Source: Schizochytrium sp. TIO01
Taxonomy: Eukaryota; Sar; Bigyra; Thraustochytrida; Thraustochytriidae
Reading direction: 5' to 3'
Assembly (NCBI GenBank): GCA_004764695.1
Contig: SMSO01000014.1
Coordinates: 2,183,148 to 2,247,147, forward strand
DNA: 64,000 nt
The number at the start of each line of letters is the position of its first letter. The first letter of the stretch is position 1. The notes under the pieces are model-generated. The model saw only the letters and a program-made list of their open reading frames with translations, had not been told where the DNA came from and did not search any database. The position numbers and the translations under genes were made by a program. This document shows, piece after piece, positions 61,969-64,000 of this stretch.

Positions 61969-64000
61969 AGATCCTGTCGAGGTGATGGATTGTGGCAGCT
62001 TCCTCGGTATCATGGTAGTACTGCCATGGCTGCGAGCAGCTTCGTCATATTTAGTTTCTTTTATTTGTTCTCTCTGGTTTTATATTTTGTTTGGATTGGT
62101 TTGACAAGGTGCCCAAGGCTGCAGAGATTGCTTGCCTCTACGAGTTCAAGAGGCTCGCAGAATCGTCAACGAGGGACTTGCAAACACGGGATTTGACCCC
62201 GAATGTGCATCCGATGAAGCATGTGATGCATCTTTGTTCTTACTAGTCCAGAGCTTTTTCTACTTCTGTTCCATTGCTGTCGTTATTACTGCTTTTCATA
62301 GTTTCTTTCTTTCTTTTGTTTTTCAATTCAATTCAATTAATTTAATTTAAAAGTAATGTAATCAATATGAATTATTTGGATAATAACATGCAGTAAAGTA
62401 GGGAACTAAAAAAAAAGCTTTACTTTCGTGATGTTAGCTTGTCGTTTGAACTATGTTTCAATTCGCTCGCGTATGTAACGACGCGGGCTGTCCTAGTTGA
62501 GGAAGAAATGACGTCTTTGTGATGCGCTGCATACCTTAATACTATATTCTAAACCCACGGAGCTTAAAATCCCCACATTTCGAGCTTGTTATTAATGAAA
62601 GTATTACTTTAAAAAACAAAAACAAAAAAAACAGTTCTTTAAAAAGTTAATTATTATATATTTATACTCCCTGTAAAGATTTAACCCTACCAAAGAAAGT
62701 AGTGCTAAGACAATAATAGATAGAGAAAGAAAGAGAAAAAGTTGGTAGACATAGATTTAAAGGACTGGAAATTGGCGGATGCCTAGGACGAGCTAACTTT
62801 ATTTATTTATTTTTTGTAAATAATTTGGGGGGAGGGGGTGCTGGGTAGGGGTTAACCGTTCATGATGGTCTCAGCAGGCACGGGCTCTTCAAGTTCTTAG
62901 AATATCCCACTTAATCGCAAGTTGTTTTCCCTATCAAATTGCAATTCAATTTCTGGTTTACATCAATGCAAAATCCACGTGAGTACTTGAGTTTATGTCC
63001 TGGATATTTGCAGTATTGTCTCCACGAAACGAAATAGCTCGTGAGAGAAAGATTCAATCTCGTCTTAAGAATGCATACAAACTGAAATTAACCAGCTATC
63101 GAAAGCTCTTCTCAACATAACTATTCAATCAAACACCAACAGTAACAAATCTTTAGATACTGGAAGTCATAAAGATGGCGAAACGTTTTCCAGCGTTTTG
63201 TGCTGCTGCTTGCTGTCCTTTGATTTGTTGTCATAAAATGGCTAACTCAAAGCTGTTGTTAGTTTCCTCAATCTTCAATCTTCAATCTTCAATTTTCCAT
63301 GCATATCATGATGCGGTTCATGTGTACATATTAAAAGTTCACTGACTCCTATCATCTGGAAGTTAGCAGAAAGGAAACTCTTTAAGCTTTGTAGTTTTCT
63401 TATCATAATTATTATTGGAGAAAATCAGAACAGGAAAGAAAGAAAGAAGAGTTTAGTTTCTATAAAAATGTTTTTCTACATAAAAGATCAATCGAGATGC
63501 AAATTGAAAATTTGGGTTTCTCAAATTTGATTCAGATGTTCTCAAGCTTCAAATTCCCGTAATCCCAATTTTCTTCAAAGGATTAGTTCCAAGGCTTCGA
63601 AACGATGGTCTCAGGCGCCATGCTATCTTTACCAAGTATAAATCCTGCGCCCGTTCTCTGTTCGCGGGCTCCTTCAAAGCCAGGTTTTGAAGCCAGGCTT
63701 GAGGTCTAGGTATTTTATAGAAAATACTTTGTAGGAAATACTACTACGTCTTAGATACCACTTCCTCTTATTTTTCATCTTCTCCAAACAAATTTCTAGC
63801 TGGATAGGTAGGTAGGTAAATACTAGTACTACCATAGACTACTAAGATTAGGGCGGTAGTTAATCAACTTTTGCAATTTAAAAAGACAGGCATCAGTAGA
63901 ACCATATAGTATTAAAGAGAGAAAATAAACATGCTGTGCCCAAGAAGTTTGCGGGCTATGAATTGCGATTCATCAGCAATGATCACAGACCTCGAAAGGT

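Larger units (their letters stand above)
61369..64000. other. Gene-free 3' end of the window
   Basis: GC-rich from 61.4 to 61.7 kb, where the missing 5' exon or promoter of the four-TM gene may lie, then AT-rich. It contains (ATTC)n, (GA)n and a TCTTCAA repeat at about 63267-63293. TAGG units occur at 63804-63818. No convincing ORF was seen. Confidence 0.5.

Noticed and set aside
61733-61985. FIHS-repeat ORFs
   Set aside because: Frames through the (ATTC)n microsatellite.
62185-62215. T-arm-like CGGG-loop-CCCG on the minus strand
   Set aside because: Only the T-arm matches; no acceptor, anticodon or A-box could be fitted.

Overview
This window looks like nuclear DNA of a flagellated, intron-poor eukaryotic microbe. 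The composition is moderately AT-rich. Sixteen protein genes lie on both strands, separated by long non-coding gaps full of microsatellites. Three genes show clear spliceosomal introns of 160-198 bp; all three have GTAAGT donors and CAG or ACAG acceptors, and one has a CTAAC branch-like site. A very large PAS hybrid histidine kinase argues against animals. A CFAP77-like axonemal protein and a CDK20-like kinase argue for a motile cilium, and Ser/Thr/Pro-rich secreted proteins fit a stramenopile. My best guess is a labyrinthulomycete (thraustochytrid-like) stramenopile. That is inference only, because no rRNA or other marker gene is present.

Layout. 0-5.1 kb: Dnmt2-type RNA methyltransferase, a coiled-coil protein with a Csm1/Pcs1-like C-terminal domain, and a YHM2-type mitochondrial carrier. 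5.1-9.15 kb: no gene, with microsatellites and A/T hairpins. 9.15-20.1 kb: HAD 5'-nucleotidase-like protein, an ABCB-type transporter with an embedded zinc finger, and a PAS hybrid histidine kinase whose two exons join exactly at the H-box. 20.1-27.9 kb: gene-free, with a 36-bp palindrome, (GAAA)n and a ~290-bp (TTAC)n array. 27.9-36.6 kb: secreted reprolysin-like metalloprotease (signal peptide on a separate exon), IQ-motif protein, CFAP77-like protein. 37.2-47.1 kb (all minus strand): BuGZ/ZNF207 homologue, a four-TM protein with tandem Sec14-like domains, Pumilio. 49.8-52.8 kb: HDAH-like class II deacetylase and a CDK20/CCRK-like kinase. 56.2-61.4 kb: large unrecognised Cys/His-rich, acidic-tailed protein and a four-TM membrane protein whose 5' end is unresolved. 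61.4-64 kb: no gene.

Themes. There are no operons; genes appear individually transcribed. Two genes point to the kinetochore or spindle (Csm1-like, BuGZ with a GLEBS-like motif) and two to the cilium (CFAP77-like, CDK20-like). Others act in RNA control (Dnmt2, Pumilio), sensing (histidine kinase) or membrane traffic and transport (ABC, Sec14, carrier). The least conventional items are the zinc-finger/ABC fusion, the membrane-anchored tandem Sec14 protein, the FixL-like PAS tandem without the haem histidine, and a recurrent self-complementary TAGGTACCTA-type motif scattered through the gaps. I see no transposase, reverse transcriptase, virus, CRISPR array or toxin gene.
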